The notes below the pieces were generated by a model. It was not told the origin of the DNA. It saw only the letters and a program-made list of their open reading frames with translations, and searched no databases. Below are positions 63,436 through 64,000 of a stretch of DNA of 64,000 nucleotides, in pieces. This DNA comes from Aquarana catesbeiana. Its lineage: Eukaryota; Chordata; Amphibia; Anura; Ranidae. The DNA is taken from NCBI RefSeq assembly GCF_042186555.1, contig NC_133328.1, forward strand, positions 618,401,592-618,465,591, read 5' to 3'. A program made the translations under genes and the position numbers. Numbering within the stretch: position 1 is the first letter of the stretch; each line of letters starts with the position of its first letter.

Positions 63436-64000
63436 ATGCCGGAGATTAAATGTATCACTTGGAATGTGAGGGGTATTAGAGCTAAGGCTAAACGGACTGC
63501 AGTCCTCGCTTTCCTCAAGTCACAGTCGGCAGGTCTCATGGTACTAGTAGAAACTCACCTTACAGGTCAACTGCAGATGTCACTCAAGAAGCCCTGGGTG
63601 GGATGGTTATACCAAGCTCCCTTTACGGCCAACTCCAGAGGTATAGCAATATTGATAGCAAAAACAATGCAGTTTGTACTACTAACCCTTAGGTCTGACC
63701 CCCAGGGTAGATTTTTATTTTTGCATGCCAAGCTGAATGGGTTAGAAATACTGATACTGGCGTTTTATATACCCCCCCCCTTTCAATTTGGTGCAATACA
63801 CGAGGGACTAGCGTTCATGTCCCAATTCCCTACTGTGCCTGCCATGTGGCTTGGTGACTTTAATAACGTTATGAATAAAGAACTAGATCGTGTGTCTACA
63901 TTATCTCACACTGAACCCCCTCAAGCAGATACTAGATTTGGTAGAACCCTTACGGACCTGGCACTTGTGGACACGTGGAGATGTCGCAACCCGCTTTCTA
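63436..64000 (+). CDS. L1/Tx1-type ORF2, endonuclease domain (runs off the window)
   Basis: The frame opens with MPEIKCITWNVRGI, the classic start of the apurinic-type endonuclease in L1-group ORF2 proteins, and stays open for 188 codons to the window edge. Asn10 in ITWNVRG, Glu39 in VLVETHL, and Asp141/Asn143 in WLGDFNNVM are the expected catalytic residues. DTRFGRTLTDLALVDTWR follows the family pattern. The later SDH block and the reverse transcriptase are outside the window. An earlier ATG at 63431 is in another frame, so 63436 is the start. The protein would nick target DNA and prime reverse transcription of its own RNA. Confidence 0.93.
   Translation, partial: MPEIKCITWNVRGIRAKAKRTAVLAFLKSQSAGLMVLVETHLTGQLQMSLKKPWVGWLYQAPFTANSRGIAILIAKTMQFVLLTLRSDPQGRFLFLHAKLNGLEILILAFYIPPPFQFGAIHEGLAFMSQFPTVPAMWLGDFNNVMNKELDRVSTLSHTEPPQADTRFGRTLTDLALVDTWRCRNPLS

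Larger units (their letters stand above)
61503..64000 (+). mobile_element. L1/Tx1-type LINE, 5' half, apparently intact
   Basis: The element appears to start with a GC-rich 5' UTR (GGGGGCGTGGCCTGGACTGG near 61504), about 145 bp long. An intact ORF1 (61648-62511), a 924 bp inter-ORF region, and an ORF2 open from 63436 to the window end follow. Neither ORF has a lesion. Full length would need about 4-5 kb more to the right. It is the best candidate in the window for a young, possibly active element. Confidence 0.85.

Noticed and set aside
1..64000. tRNA, rRNA or snRNA genes
   Set aside because: I saw no A/B-box pair with a cloverleaf, no rRNA-like block and no snRNA core on either strand by eye; a dedicated covariance-model scan would settle it.

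Overview
The window looks like intergenic DNA from a large, transposon-rich vertebrate genome, most likely an anuran and probably a ranid-type frog. The grounds are the mix of element families: CR1 and L2 LINEs, Tx1-like L1 elements, Tc1/mariner and Tigger elements, many non-autonomous hAT and PIF/Harbinger-like elements, several families with TTAA target duplications, and gypsy-like solo LTRs. The taxonomic call rests on familiarity with these repeats, not on a search. I found no convincing host gene, rRNA, tRNA or CRISPR array. One short coding-like stretch at 33.55-33.78 kb on the minus strand is the only candidate host exon.

Layout. 0-1.7 kb: CR1-type LINE on the minus strand, with a broken ORF1 (zinc-knuckle-like and SGNH-esterase-like parts) and the ORF2 endonuclease. 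1.9-3.1 kb: a single-arm copy of a GC-rich element family that also forms a 2.2 kb palindrome at 42.2-44.4 kb. 3.1-7.5 kb: a Tc1 3' end, a solo LTR, and a Tc1 element with ~100 bp inverted ends and a dead transposase, into which a hAT element inserted. 7.5-15.9 kb: mostly small TTAA and hAT elements, including a triple nest at 13.7-14.9 kb and two back-to-back hAT elements sharing one palindromic 8 bp target. 16.2-18.4 kb: an LTR split by a 1 kb near-perfect palindrome with 9 bp target duplications. 19-21 kb: an AT-rich tandem repeat. 21.4-22.9 kb: a CR1 reverse transcriptase with a 406-codon open frame. 23-30 kb: minisatellites, Harbinger-like elements, and an LTR fragment. 30-32.3 kb: a 2.3 kb hAT element filled with a 27 bp minisatellite. 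34.7-36.4 kb: a 46 bp minisatellite interrupted by a solo LTR. 38.5-46 kb: Tigger, TTAA, L2, Tc1 and palindromic elements, heavily nested. 46.7-51 kb: degenerate Tx1-like L1 reverse transcriptase pieces. 53-55.6 kb: a ~140 bp monomer satellite with a ~1.6 kb higher-order period. 58-60 kb: hAT and mariner-like miniature elements. 61.5-64 kb: the 5' half of an L1/Tx1-type LINE with intact ORF1 and an ORF2 still open at the window edge, the only element here that may be recently active.

The strongest candidate for something undescribed is the 2,214 bp palindromic element at 42157-44370. It lies in a Tc1 transposase gene with a clean TTA duplication. Its centre carries two diverging GC-box/TATA promoters, each followed by a short reading frame for a charged Glu/Lys/Arg/Pro-rich protein and then by AATAAA. 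A third, separate copy of the module sits at 2.6-3.1 kb. A second recurring pattern is that the larger non-autonomous hAT elements each contain their own internal minisatellite. Because nearly everything is nested, target-site duplications give the order of insertion in many places.
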